A stretch of DNA of 64,000 nucleotides, from NCBI RefSeq assembly GCF_016019885.1, contig NZ_JAEANY010000001.1:558001-622000 (forward strand), given 5' to 3'. Under the pieces are notes generated by a model that was given only the letters and a program-made list of their open reading frames with translations, was not told the origin of the DNA and did not search any database. Below are positions 8,626 through 17,220 of this stretch, piece after piece. The position numbers were made by a program, and so were the translations under genes. Origin of the DNA: Aurantiacibacter sediminis. GTDB taxonomy: Bacteria > Pseudomonadota > Alphaproteobacteria > Sphingomonadales > Sphingomonadaceae. Numbering within the stretch: position 1 is the stretch's first letter; each line of letters opens with the position of its first letter.

Positions 8626-10800
8626 TCAGTCTATTGTGGTCAGGAGAAGCGGCAATGAGCGGGAGAATGTCCCGATCTGGCGAACCCATAGCGGCTGACC
8701 GGGATGGTTCGCCTGCAAGTCGCTGACGGTTGGGGGATCAAGGGTGAACTCGGGTGCCGCCATGGCCCAAACCTTCCGTGGGGTTTCAGGATCGCCAAGT
8801 CCGATTTCATAGCTTTCGCTTTGCTCAACAAGCGGTACTTCCACGGTGCCGGACCAGACCCACGAACCGCGCGCGCGGCGTGTCCAAATTAGTGACATGC
8901 TGCCATCCACATTGGTCCGCATCTCGCCATGGACGGGAGTCAGCGGGCGAAGCGAGCTGCCTTCACCCCCGATCTCAGCGATGACCGGGGCATCGTCCGC
9001 GAGCCCGATCGCGGCAATCCTGTGTGCTTGCGCTATCGCTGCATTATCCAAGCGAATGGGTCGATCATCGAGCAGGATGAATGGCGCGCCCTGAGTGTGG
9101 TCAGCGAAGGTCACATGCTCGCTGCCGCCGATGCCGCGCAGCAAGACGGAAAGCCGCCAGCGACCTGCACCGATGTTCTCAGCATTTGCGAATTGCACAA
9201 TCTCTTCGCCAATGAGCGCGCGGTTTTTCCCGCTGACTAACTCCTCCAACGTGCAGCTTGCGAGCAAGAAATCAGTCGAATCGAGCTGAATTTCGATCGC
9301 GTTGTGTCGGTCGATTAGGGCAGGGTGGGCAGGCGAAAGGTCCGAGGTCAGTTCTCCAATAATGCTCCGCCGCGATCCGGTGGTGCCGATTGGTGAAAGC
9401 AATTCACCTTGCACCGCATAAAGCGCAGCACCGCTCCAGCCGGCCGAAAAAGAGGAAGCAGCTGCATAAACCCGGCGTTGGTCGGATGGCCCCATGCCAT
9501 CCCAAGGAAGCTCATAGGCTTCGAGCGAAGTCGCAGTCGCGATGTTGTCGACCTTTGGCAGTGACCGGCCTGTATCGGTGCTGACAGTTGCGGCTTTTCG
9601 CTGGGGCATTCGCACGAGATCAAGTTCGATGCCCTGTTCGCGCCATTCCCAAGCATCGATACGCCATTTCCCGTTGCGAGCGGGCACGGAAATGACTTGG
9701 CCGGGTGTGAGAGCCGGATCGATCTCTGCAATCCGGTAGGACATACGATCTTGAGACCAGCGCGCCCGCTCTGCCGCATCATCGGCCAGCTTGCGCGCAT
9801 TGGTGGCAAGGAGCGCTCCGGGAAATTCGATCAGGCGATTACGACCCGGCGTGGCTCTGCCACCCGCTCGCTGCAATCCGGTCTGGAAATCGCGATCAAT
9901 ATCGTAATAGCGCAGGCCTGCCGGGATGCGGGTTTCGTCCGATTTGCGGCGCTCGGTGCGGCCGCTTCGCGCGTCATCTCCGGAGATATCAACCACAGGT
10001 TCGGGGAGCGTTTGCAGTGTATCTTCCGTAGGTTCACCGCTTGAAATCGAGAGCAGATTATTCCCTGCATTGCTTGAGATCGGATATACACGGTCGATCG
10101 ATGAAAGCGTTTCCAATATCGTCCCACCTTCGTCCGAATAGCCTTTCAAGCTTTCAAGCGGGCGACTGACAGTCAAATCGCCGGGGACCGGGCCGAGGAT
10201 TTCTTCGAGAGCGACATCACGGTCATCCGCAAATATCTCGAAAGTCAGGCTTGGTATGCGGTTACCGAAATCGGCCAATTGCAGCTCTTCAAACACGCAA
10301 TAAGCAAGGCTGCGATAGGCAGGGCATGCGTTGCCTTCGGCGCTTGCAATGAGGGGATCGGGCAGTTGGTCGCCCTCGCCATTGTAGACCCGCAATTCGC
10401 CGCCGACTTTCAAATCACCTGCGGCGCCCCGCAGAAGATTGCCGTCCGCCCAGATGCGTCCAATGCCATTGATGCGGCGGCTCGACAGGGCAACGGCGAA
10501 TGATCCTGAATAGGAATATGTCGTGACTGTCGGCTGACCCTTCCCGCCGCTTTCTTCGCTTGTTTCTTTGAGATCTGTCGCCCAGATGATGGAGCCGGCA
10601 GCCCGTATTTTTCCGAAATGACGCGGTATCGGTGCGCCATAAGAAGAGGTTGTGACTTTCAGCTCTTGCAGCCGCGGTCCTTCGCGGTCCGGTGGGCCAA
10701 AGATCATCGCATCGATCTGGCTACCGATAACCGATCCAATGGTCGCGCCGATTGGGCCGCCAATCGCTGTGCCAGCTGCGGAGAGTATGAGAGTGGCCAT
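8626..10800 (-). CDS. GTA host-specificity / baseplate hub protein (gp15-like, short)
   Basis: 724 residues. The first ~40 are a glycine-rich hydrophobic stretch (AAGTAIGGPIGATIGS) typical of phage hub proteins; then come the RHFGKIRAAGSIIWA region of the putative phage-tail family PF13550 and a long beta-rich body. The Rhodobacter capsulatus gp15 is about 1300 residues and starts with a glycosidase-like TIM barrel; that barrel is absent here. It would form the central hub of the distal tail and contact the recipient cell. It lies 15 bases after the NlpC/P60 gene in the same transcript. Confidence 0.82.
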   Translation of the reverse strand: MATLILSAAGTAIGGPIGATIGSVIGSQIDAMIFGPPDREGPRLQELKVTTSSYGAPIPRHFGKIRAAGSIIWATDLKETSEESGGKGQPTVTTYSYSGSFAVALSSRRINGIGRIWADGNLLRGAAGDLKVGGELRVYNGEGDQLPDPLIASAEGNACPAYRSLAYCVFEELQLADFGNRIPSLTFEIFADDRDVALEEILGPVPGDLTVSRPLESLKGYSDEGGTILETLSSIDRVYPISSNAGNNLLSISSGEPTEDTLQTLPEPVVDISGDDARSGRTERRKSDETRIPAGLRYYDIDRDFQTGLQRAGGRATPGRNRLIEFPGALLATNARKLADDAAERARWSQDRMSYRIAEIDPALTPGQVISVPARNGKWRIDAWEWREQGIELDLVRMPQRKAATVSTDTGRSLPKVDNIATATSLEAYELPWDGMGPSDQRRVYAAASSFSAGWSGAALYAVQGELLSPIGTTGSRRSIIGELTSDLSPAHPALIDRHNAIEIQLDSTDFLLASCTLEELVSGKNRALIGEEIVQFANAENIGAGRWRLSVLLRGIGGSEHVTFADHTQGAPFILLDDRPIRLDNAAIAQAHRIAAIGLADDAPVIAEIGGEGSSLRPLTPVHGEMRTNVDGSMSLIWTRRARGSWVWSGTVEVPLVEQSESYEIGLGDPETPRKVWAMAAPEFTLDPPTVSDLQANHPGQPLWVRQIGTFSRSLPLLLTTID

Positions 10801-10815
10801 AATGGCTCCTTGAAA

Positions 10816-11220
10816 TCAGGCGAGGCGCCAGCGGCTCAGCTCTGGTGCAGCTGGCGTCCGCGGTGACTTGACGACGCGGCGCAAGCCCGCATGTGCGTGG
10901 ATCAGGTGATGGTCGACACTGACTATGCCGATATGGAATTGCCCTGGTGAAGGGTGCAACAGAACCAAGTCGCCGGCCATGTCCGGCTCGTCGGTTCTGG
11001 CAAAGCCGAGCTGTGACAGCAGCGGCATGAAGGTTGCGAGCCCCACATTGCGCAAAGTGTAAGCGGGTACTGGCGGCGGTATGCGTTCGATCGCGAGCAA
11101 CGCACAATGCACGAGGCCTATACAGTCTATGCCCGTCTGCGGGTCCCGGCCGCGAAGCCTGAATGGCGCTCCTATAAGCTGTTCTGCAGCCTCTGCTAGT
11201 GCAGCGCCAGCATCGCTCAT
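10816..11220 (-). CDS. NlpC/P60-family cell-wall peptidase of the GTA tail (gp14)
   Basis: 134 residues. The catalytic cysteine is in GIDCIGLV (about residue 33), the histidine in FHIGIVS (about 96), and the third polar residue in LIHAHAG. In RcGTA the equivalent protein is a tail-tip peptidase that opens recipient peptidoglycan during DNA delivery. It overlaps the DUF2163 gene by 4 bases (ATGA), which indicates translational coupling. Full length for GTA members. Confidence 0.88.
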   Translation of the reverse strand: MSDAGAALAEAAEQLIGAPFRLRGRDPQTGIDCIGLVHCALLAIERIPPPVPAYTLRNVGLATFMPLLSQLGFARTDEPDMAGDLVLLHPSPGQFHIGIVSVDHHLIHAHAGLRRVVKSPRTPAAPELSRWRLA

Positions 11221-12041
11221 GATGAGCTGGTCGGATAGCTCGTGAGGAGATCGTTGCCGGGCAAATGGGGTTCGCCCTGAAAGTTTGCGGCATTGCCGAA
11301 TCGGGCGTTGCAGGTCGCCAAAGTATGATCGCAGCCTTCACGCAAGAAAGCGCGCGTGCCGGCGCCGATATCGCTGGAAATGGGGCGGTCAAACACGATG
11401 CCAGCCGCATCTGCATCTATTACTTGCATGGTCATCCCTGCATGCGGCCCGTCGATCCACTTGATGCTGCCATGCAGGATATTTGCCGGAGCAGGTGCTG
11501 CACTGAAGCTGACGCGATTATTCTCCAGATCGATGCTGCTGACCTCGACGATGTGGGTGAAGCGCGACGCGCTCAACTGGCATGCCGCATCGCAGAACGC
11601 AGCACGGCAGGTCGGGCTGGTGCGCGCCACGACATCCACTTCGAGACGCGCTTTTGCCGAGCGAAGCTCCGCCTCAAAGCTCCCATCGCGCTGCGAAATT
11701 GCGCCCAATTCCCCGTGAAAGAGCGACGTATGCTCGAGCGTCTCCCAATCGACCAGGCCAATAGAGATCCGCGCATTGTCGAAGCGGCCTTGCTCCATAT
11801 CTTCTGCTGAAATCGAATCGTGGGCCAATACGCCTTCTACTTCGACCGTATCGCGCTCAAGCTGCGCTGTGCGCCGGATAGCGGACGGAATCATGCCCGG
11901 GGCGGAGCGATAGCGCACGCTGTCGATCACCAGATCACGATTGTGGCTGGTGAAGCCGAGGCACATCCCGTCCCGCCGCTTGATGCTCCAATAGGTGGCA
12001 ACGCCTTCCAGCTCTGTGGTGAAAAAAACATGGCCGCTCAT
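11217..12041 (-). CDS. DUF2163 distal-tail protein (GTA gp13)
   Basis: 274 residues. The N-terminal region holds TYWSIKRRDG and GFTSHNRDL, characteristic of DUF2163. The C-terminal half has a conserved cysteine set (SPTCRAAFCDAACQL and DHTLATCNARFGN) that suggests an iron-sulfur or disulfide site, as described for the RcGTA gp13 hub. It overlaps the gene before it by 4 bases and the gene after it by 4 bases, so translation is probably coupled throughout gp12-gp14. Confidence 0.85.
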   Translation of the reverse strand: MSGHVFFTTELEGVATYWSIKRRDGMCLGFTSHNRDLVIDSVRYRSAPGMIPSAIRRTAQLERDTVEVEGVLAHDSISAEDMEQGRFDNARISIGLVDWETLEHTSLFHGELGAISQRDGSFEAELRSAKARLEVDVVARTSPTCRAAFCDAACQLSASRFTHIVEVSSIDLENNRVSFSAAPAPANILHGSIKWIDGPHAGMTMQVIDADAAGIVFDRPISSDIGAGTRAFLREGCDHTLATCNARFGNAANFQGEPHLPGNDLLTSYPTSSS

Positions 12042-14356
12042 ATGTCTTCGCGCACTTCGATAAGCGGGACGGAAGGAGCATCATTTGCGGCGAAAGTGGC
12101 GCCGCTGATGTCCAGCCGATCTTCCGCAAAGCGCACGGGCACATCGAAAAGGAAGCCAGCGCGGATGGCGGCGCCATCGGGCGGCGCATTGGTGAAAGTG
12201 ATCCTGCCGCCGTCGCCAAGGAGCCAATCGGTTTCGGCCACGCCGTCTACACTGATCAGTATCGTATCGGCGCGAGGCCGCGTGATGTTGCGCAGCTGAG
12301 GCTCGTCGATCGCGCCATAGCTTTTGCTCAGCTGGAAAGTCGCGGTCAGGCCGTCGCCCGTGCCGATCAGCTGGTCCATCATGGTGGGTGTCCCGCTCAG
12401 CCCGTTGCTGCTGAAATCGAAGGGATCGGCGAGCCTAAATGCGCGTGCAGGGCCCCGGCGAGCGCGGAAAAATTCCAGCAAAACGCCCAATTCTGCCTGT
12501 GAGCGAATGCCCGGGCCGACATCGTAATTCAAACGCGCATCGCTCCACTGACTGTTGCGCCGTTCATGACCCGATGCAGTAAGCAAGATCGAAGTCGAAA
12601 ATTCAGGTGCCACCGATGCATCGCGGCCGAGCGCAAGCGGGTAGAGCACATCATCGAATGATTGCACGTCATTCTCCTCATCAGGCAATCGGACATATCC
12701 ATCGCGCACGATCTGCGGCAGCGCCCACACGAAAGTGCGCTCCACGCCGCGCGCCTTGGCTTCATCGAGCCCGCCATCAATCAGGCGCCAGTAATCTTCG
12801 GCATCCTCGGCATTAAGGACGAAGCCTGCGAGATAATGCTGGCGATCGACCGGATAAGCGAGGCGCGCATCGAGCGCGGCATATCCGCGCTTGCGTTCAG
12901 CCTCAGCGCCGGCGGTCAGCCAATCATAATCCTCGACTTGCAAGCGCGTGAAAGCGGGTGAGCTCCACCTGCTGGAAATATTGAGCCGCGCCGCCACGGG
13001 ATGCGCCGGATCAAAAACCTGCGGAGTGAACAGCAGGATGTAGGTCGAGGTTTCAGACCCGCCCGCTTGCTGAGCCCGTCCGCGCATCGACGTCGCGGTA
13101 AAACCCAGCTTGAAAGCGGCGGCATCGATGTAGTCCGAAATAGCGGGGTCGTTCGGGTCGGAGCTGGCGGTGATCTGCGGAACTTGTGGCTGGGATGCGC
13201 GCATGTCTGCGTCATAGATGCACGGCTTGCCGCCGGGATTAATCCACCACCAAGGCTCGCCAATTTGAAAATGCGGATCGAGGCCGGTGGCGACTTGCAA
13301 AGATACAAGTTCTGTCGTCGCGTCGCGCAAAAAATGTACTGCGGCATTGTTCGCAGGGGAGACAAGCGTCGATGGCGGCACCCATCCGGTCAGCGCAGGA
13401 TTGCCATCCCAATCCCGCTGCTTCCACGCTTCCGGGCAGTGCTCGTCGAAGAGCTCGAGGGAAAGCGAGAGGATAGGCGAAAGGCCAAGCTGAAGACTGG
13501 CTTCGAAAAGATTGCGATGCCATGCGATGCACGGCTCACAAAGCGGTGTGTTCGGATCGACCAAGAGTGTCTGCGTGGCATCGGGCTTGAGCCGGTAATA
13601 GTGGCTCATCCCGACGTAATGTACATAAGTTCCGCGATAGCCCAGATGCAGCACATTGCGCAGCATCCGCGCCGGGGTAAGATTGTAGCTGTCATCATAG
13701 GCCGTGCACATTCCGACATCGTGAGGCGGCAACAGTGCATCGCCAATCACCAGCATGGCGCGCTCGCCATCTGCCGAGATATCGGACAATTCCACCCATC
13801 CATCCGCTCGGGCAGGCAAAAGCTGCGAATTGGCAGGATCATAAGCGGGCGGGACAATCGATATGAACATGCGATCGATCGACGCCGGATGAATAAGAGT
13901 GCCATCGCCGGCCCACCCTTCGCGAAGGTCCGAGAAGGGGATGGTGATGCGCGCATCCTCCGGCGTGCCATCGGCGTAATTCCACAGCCGCACGAACCAG
14001 GTGCGCGCGGCTCCGGAGGCATCGCGGCCTTCGATCGTCAGTGTGGGGCCATGCACCGCGTCGAGCGGCAAAACGCCTGATGACTGCCAGCGAAAATTGA
14101 GCGTCAAGCGGCTGTAGTCACGCTCCGTATCGTAAGACAGCAGCGGATGATCGAACCGGTCTTCGCTTTCCCAGATCAGGCCCGCTAGCGCATCGTGGTG
14201 GTGGAACTCGCAATCCACCCGCAATGCGTCCGGCGCTGTCGTGATCACGCTCGCCATCATCGGTCGCGGGAAATCGACCGTCCAGAAAGGCGGATCGAAG
14301 CGTTGGATAAAGTCGATATCCTGGCCTTCGCGCTTCTTCGCCAACCAATATGCCAT
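12038..14356 (-). CDS. Fusion: large N-terminal domain plus DUF2460 distal-tail domain (GTA gp12)
   Basis: 772 residues. The last ~210 (from EFSTSILLTASGHERRNSQW) are a complete DUF2460/TIGR02217 domain, the whole of gp12 in R. capsulatus (about 210 residues). The first ~560 residues are extra: a beta-rich start, then an alpha/beta region with HYVGMSHYYRL, ILSLSLELFDE and IGEPWWWIN that looks like a glycosidase-type barrel, with a GEP glutamate in a plausible catalytic place. This may replace the barrel missing from the gp15-like gene. It stops 12 bases before the next GTA gene's start region and overlaps gp13 by 4 bases. Confidence 0.8.
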   Translation of the reverse strand: MAYWLAKKREGQDIDFIQRFDPPFWTVDFPRPMMASVITTAPDALRVDCEFHHHDALAGLIWESEDRFDHPLLSYDTERDYSRLTLNFRWQSSGVLPLDAVHGPTLTIEGRDASGAARTWFVRLWNYADGTPEDARITIPFSDLREGWAGDGTLIHPASIDRMFISIVPPAYDPANSQLLPARADGWVELSDISADGERAMLVIGDALLPPHDVGMCTAYDDSYNLTPARMLRNVLHLGYRGTYVHYVGMSHYYRLKPDATQTLLVDPNTPLCEPCIAWHRNLFEASLQLGLSPILSLSLELFDEHCPEAWKQRDWDGNPALTGWVPPSTLVSPANNAAVHFLRDATTELVSLQVATGLDPHFQIGEPWWWINPGGKPCIYDADMRASQPQVPQITASSDPNDPAISDYIDAAAFKLGFTATSMRGRAQQAGGSETSTYILLFTPQVFDPAHPVAARLNISSRWSSPAFTRLQVEDYDWLTAGAEAERKRGYAALDARLAYPVDRQHYLAGFVLNAEDAEDYWRLIDGGLDEAKARGVERTFVWALPQIVRDGYVRLPDEENDVQSFDDVLYPLALGRDASVAPEFSTSILLTASGHERRNSQWSDARLNYDVGPGIRSQAELGVLLEFFRARRGPARAFRLADPFDFSSNGLSGTPTMMDQLIGTGDGLTATFQLSKSYGAIDEPQLRNITRPRADTILISVDGVAETDWLLGDGGRITFTNAPPDGAAIRAGFLFDVPVRFAEDRLDISGATFAANDAPSVPLIEVREDI

Positions 14357-14368
14357 CTCGGATACCTC

Positions 14369-14953
14369 TCAGTAATCTCTCATGGAACGGGCGATGGCAC
14401 TGGCGACCTGGCGCGATGATCGTTTGAGAATCACCGGGCTTTGCGTGCCGCGCGGCGTATTGAGATTGATCGACACGCGAACGTCGCGAGCACCGCCCAT
14501 CTGTCCGTTCGCCTCGACTCGACCGGCGCTCGTCGGCACGAAAAGCTCCGGCCCTCGCTCGCCGACGACATAGGGTGTTCCCGGCGACACCGGCCCCCCG
14601 GTCGCGCGGCCGGGCAGTCCGAGGAAAGAGCTGAAAATGCCGTTCAGGATGGAGCCGAAATTGGTGCCGCCACCGATGGGAGACTGACCGCCGAAGATCG
14701 CTCCGATACCGCTTTGAAGGGCCTGCGCGGCGATTTCATTCATCGTGCGCAGGGCAATGGATTTCAGCTCGTCAAAGCCCAGCTTGCCGCGCCGGATGGC
14801 AGACAGCAGGCTGCGTTCCAGCACATCGCCTGCCTTGGCGAAGCCATCGAGCAGCGATGTGTCGAGCGCACCGCGCATGTCCTCGATATCGGAGCGAAAG
14901 CCGCTGGTGCTTGCACGTACCTCCACCATCAGGGTTTCGATTTCATCGTCCAT
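14369..14953 (-). CDS. Short tail tape-measure protein (GTA gp11)
   Basis: 194 residues. An N-terminal helical part is followed by a glycine-rich hydrophobic segment (GIGAIFGG, then LNGIFSSFLGLPGRATGGP) and the VVGERGPELFVP motif that marks tape-measure C-termini. RcGTA gp11 is about the same size, shorter than phage tape measures, which fits the short GTA tail. It overlaps the start of the preceding 66-residue gene's end by 11 bases. Confidence 0.85.
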   Translation of the reverse strand: MDDEIETLMVEVRASTSGFRSDIEDMRGALDTSLLDGFAKAGDVLERSLLSAIRRGKLGFDELKSIALRTMNEIAAQALQSGIGAIFGGQSPIGGGTNFGSILNGIFSSFLGLPGRATGGPVSPGTPYVVGERGPELFVPTSAGRVEANGQMGGARDVRVSINLNTPRGTQSPVILKRSSRQVASAIARSMRDY

Positions 14954-15143
14954 TGTTGTCGCTTTCGATCATGTGCTCGATCTGGCTGCGGGTGATGCCG
15001 GGATCGGCCCCATTCGCTTCGTCGAGCAGGATTGCTGCCAGTTCTGCCGGGGTCGCACGCCAGAACCAGTGCGGGGGCCAGCCGAGCAGCCTGCCGCTCG
15101 CGCCCGCAAGCCGGCGTGCACCGTCAGCAAATTGCTTCGTCAT
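14943..15143 (-). CDS. Small GTA tail-assembly chaperone-like protein (gp10.1 position)
   Basis: 66 residues. It contains LAGASGRLLGWPPHWFWRAT followed by PAELAAIL, the pattern of the small PF09550-type tail-assembly chaperones encoded between gp10 and the tape-measure gene of GTAs. It overlaps the gp10-like gene by 4 bases (ATGA) and the tape-measure gene by 11 bases. In phages such chaperones coat the tape measure during tail assembly; the role here is inferred from position and length. Confidence 0.8.
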   Translation of the reverse strand: MTKQFADGARRLAGASGRLLGWPPHWFWRATPAELAAILLDEANGADPGITRSQIEHMIESDNNGR

Positions 15144-15448
15144 TCGCCGCCCTGCAGGATCTGCGCGAGAAGCACGCGCAGAGGTGCTGTCGATTTCGCG
15201 AGGCCCAACGCCATTACGGCTTCGCCCACATCGTCCCGCGAAACCCTGCTTCGATCAGACAGGCAATGCCAGAACAGGGCGGCGATTTCGGTGAGGCGCA
15301 GCTGGCCTTCCGATGCCCGTTCGACCAACGCGAACAGCGGACCGAGTTCGTCCTCAGCCGCGACAAGCGCTGCAAAGCTGGGGCGCAACAGATGCTCCTC
15401 GCCAGCGATGCGCAAAACCGCTTCACCGCGGATAGCATTCGCAGTCAT
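15140..15448 (-). CDS. GTA tail-assembly chaperone (gp10-like)
   Basis: 102 residues with LRPSFAALVAAEDELG and LTEIAALFWHCL, typical of the gene-transfer-agent family protein of PF11836. It overlaps both neighbours by 4 bases, so it is translated in step with the tail-tube gene and the small chaperone. Predicted all-helical. It probably assists tail-tube or tape-measure assembly. Confidence 0.83.
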   Translation of the reverse strand: MTANAIRGEAVLRIAGEEHLLRPSFAALVAAEDELGPLFALVERASEGQLRLTEIAALFWHCLSDRSRVSRDDVGEAVMALGLAKSTAPLRVLLAQILQGGE

Positions 15449-15852
15449 GCAGGCAGCACCGCGCCGGAGCTCTCGAGCTGCAGCGTGTAATTTCGCTCGC
15501 CATTGAAATCGCCCGCATAATCCAGCCGCTGGACAAGGAAACGACCGTGCAGCTTTTGCCCGTCTTCGAAGGACAATTCGTATTCCTCGATCGTCCCGGC
15601 AAGCGCATGGGCGCGGATGGCGGCTTCGGCATTGCTGCCAAGGAAAATGCCCGCCGCGCTGACAGAGACCGAACGCACGCCCGCTCCGGAAAGCAGGTCA
15701 CGCCAGCCACCCGATTCCTTATGCGTGACGACTACGGCATCGCCATTGATCGACATTTGCGTGGTCCTGAGGCCAGCGACAGTTTCATAGGCAGGGGGCT
15801 GCGTGCCATCCCCGATTTTGAGGAGGAAGGCAGAGCCTTTTTGGGCAGTCAT
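15445..15852 (-). CDS. Major tail protein, TP901-1 family (GTA gp9)
   Basis: 135 residues, starting MTAQKGSAFLLKIGDG, with VAGLRTTQMSINGDAV and a repeat of beta-strands (KLHGRFLVQRLDYAGDF). These are hallmarks of the TP901-1-type tail-tube subunit. It would polymerise into the GTA tail tube. A palindromic repeat fills the gap between this gene and the gp8-like gene upstream (15853-15998). Confidence 0.87.
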   Translation of the reverse strand: MTAQKGSAFLLKIGDGTQPPAYETVAGLRTTQMSINGDAVVVTHKESGGWRDLLSGAGVRSVSVSAAGIFLGSNAEAAIRAHALAGTIEEYELSFEDGQKLHGRFLVQRLDYAGDFNGERNYTLQLESSGAVLPA

Positions 15853-15884
15853 ATGGGGGTTCTCCGAGTGATAAGCTGGGAATT

Positions 15885-15998
15885 CCCCTCCCGCTTGCGG
15901 GAGGGGCTAGGGGTGGGCATGGGCCCGCAAGGGCCCACCCCGCTGCGACTAGGCTCCTTCGTCACCAAGTCTCGCTCCCCTCCCGCAAGCGGGAAGGG
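15885..15998. repeat. Palindromic repeat cluster in the gp8-gp9 gap
   Basis: Three palindromes fill the intergenic gap. The first (15885-15906) is a perfect 10-bp inverted repeat, CCCCTCCCGC and GCGGGAGGGG, around TT. The second lies at about 15910-15941 (GGGTGGGC against GCCCACCC around GGGCCC). The third (15977-15998) is a diverged copy of the first. The last abuts the gp8 stop codon. The layout is that of a REP/BIME-type element and could affect stability of the GTA transcript. Confidence 0.75.
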
Positions 15999-16391
15999 TC
16001 AGGCGGCAAGCAATCTGAAACGATATTCGAGCAACACGGCCCGCGTGTTGCGTGGTCGCTGTTCGGCGCGAGCGCGCAGGAATTGACTGGTTACGAGGTG
16101 GAAGCCGGTTTGCGCGGCTGTTAGCGCCTCGATCCGGTTTTCGATAAGCGACACCAGCGATGCGGTTTCATCCGCCGCATCACCACGGGTGTGCAGCTCG
16201 ATGGCGATGCGCACTTCGCGCCCTTTCGTGCCTTTCGTGCTCCAATCCGTGCTCGCGCTTGCGGCAATGCCGAGCCATGGCGGCGCGCTGCGGGATGGGG
16301 CTTCCTCGGTCACATCGTTCAGCGCGGCGGACAGCTGCGGGTCGCTCTTCAGCCAATCGACAAGGGCAGTTCTGAGAGTGCTTTCCATCAT
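15999..16391 (-). CDS. DUF3168 tail-completion protein (GTA gp8)
   Basis: 130 residues from the ATG at 16391 (MMESTLRTALVDWLKSDPQL). Members of DUF3168 sit between head-tail adaptor and major tail genes and complete the tail end. Its start overlaps the stop of the small gene at 16391-16561 (TGATG), pointing to coupled translation. A longer in-frame extension upstream has a non-ATG start and lacks family character, so it was not used. The core motifs are WLGIAAS and FHLVTSQFLRARAEQ. Confidence 0.83.
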   Translation of the reverse strand: MMESTLRTALVDWLKSDPQLSAALNDVTEEAPSRSAPPWLGIAASASTDWSTKGTKGREVRIAIELHTRGDAADETASLVSLIENRIEALTAAQTGFHLVTSQFLRARAEQRPRNTRAVLLEYRFRLLAA

Positions 16392-16561
16392 CAGACATCC
16401 CTGCTGGTGAGTGGCCAGAGCAGGCGCGGATTGCGCCAGCGTGATCCGTCCGTCACGCGGCGACGCGCGCGGTTCTCGGCGTAAGCGAGCGCCAGTAGCT
16501 TGGCGCGATTGGTCATGCACTGGGCGAAGTTGATGTCGCGCTTCATTTGCGGATCGATCAC
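16391..16561 (-). CDS. 56-residue gene in the head-tail adaptor (gp7) position
   Basis: An open frame with a GTG at 16561 overlapping the gp6 stop (GTGA) and a TGA at 16391-16393 overlapping the gp8 start (TGATG). Coupled overlaps at both ends argue for a real gene even though it is tiny. The product is basic, with ENRARRRV and SRWRNPRLLW. GTA clusters normally encode a head-tail adaptor of about 110 residues here; no such family signature is seen. ATG starts at 16546 and 16516 are alternatives. Function unknown. Confidence 0.5.
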   Translation of the reverse strand: MIDPQMKRDINFAQCMTNRAKLLALAYAENRARRRVTDGSRWRNPRLLWPLTSRDV

Positions 16562-17103
16562 GCGATCACCATGCCGCGCCAGGGCTGCCACAGCGCCGTC
16601 ACCGCGGCGGGGGGAGCATTGGAGCCGCCCTCATTGCGCTCGCGATAATGATGCGCGGCCAGCCGGATGATGCCATGACGGAGGCCTTCGGGAAGGCTTT
16701 CCCAATCGGGCGCAAGTCCGGCGGTAAAGCGCACCGCGATACGAACGTCAGCAAAGGTGCGCAGCAGGTTCACTCGCCCGCTGCCATTGGCGAGGATGTC
16801 GAACAAATAGTCGCCGGGATTGACTGCGCCGCGTGTGCCGTTAGCCGCAATCGTCTCCAGCGTGGTGATCGACTGCACGGGGCTGGTGGCGAGCGAATGC
16901 CAGCCTCGGGTAGCGGGCACCACCTCTTCACACAGCGCCTCGATCGGCATGGCGCGGGTGAAGCTCTCGCAGGTGTCGAGACTGGCGCGCAGCAAAGCGC
17001 TGAGCGCAGCATCGTCACGCGTCGTTGTGATCGCGAGCCATTCTTTAAGCTCATTAAGGGCCGCTTGTGGCAAGAATGCCGGCGCGACGATTTGCCGCTT
17101 CAT
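16558..17103 (-). CDS. Head-tail connector protein (GTA gp6)
   Basis: 181 residues from the ATG at 17103 (MKRQIVAPAFLP); an upstream in-frame start at 17139 lies in the inverted repeat and is unlikely. The pattern of LNELKEWLAITTTRDDAALSALL followed by ACESFT-like helices and a C-terminal AAHHYRERNEGG is that of gp6-like connectors, which form the ring under the portal. Its stop is overlapped by the 56-residue gene. The gap to the capsid gene holds two repeat elements. Confidence 0.83.
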   Translation of the reverse strand: MKRQIVAPAFLPQAALNELKEWLAITTTRDDAALSALLRASLDTCESFTRAMPIEALCEEVVPATRGWHSLATSPVQSITTLETIAANGTRGAVNPGDYLFDILANGSGRVNLLRTFADVRIAVRFTAGLAPDWESLPEGLRHGIIRLAAHHYRERNEGGSNAPPAAVTALWQPWRGMVIA

Positions 17104-17135
17104 AAGCGGTCTCCTTCTGGATGAAACAGGTAAGG

Positions 17136-17184
17136 GCACGCCCGCCCCGCGAGCGGGAAGGGGACTCCAGCGGAGCGGGCGTGC
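17136..17184. repeat. Inverted repeat in the gp5-gp6 gap
   Basis: A perfect 10-bp inverted repeat, GCACGCCCGC (17136-17145) and GCGGGCGTGC (17175-17184), around 29 bases that contain a second small palindrome (CCCGC/GCGGG). There is no T-tract on either side, so it is not a clear terminator. Confidence 0.7.
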
Positions 17185-17220
17185 GGGGCAGCTAGCTTAC
17201 GCCTGCCGCCCGGTTGAGGC

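Noticed and set aside
13001-14080. Long open frame on the plus strand opposite the gp12 gene
   Set aside because: GC-rich antisense shadow: no domain, unusual composition and full overlap with a well-supported gene. Similar long antisense frames at 39475-40533, 31932-33038, 27474-28709, 47339-48364 and 55634-56809 were rejected for the same reason.
16391-16520. Longer N-terminus for the DUF3168 protein
   Set aside because: The extension starts with a non-ATG codon, overlaps the coupled 56-residue gene and has no family-like sequence.
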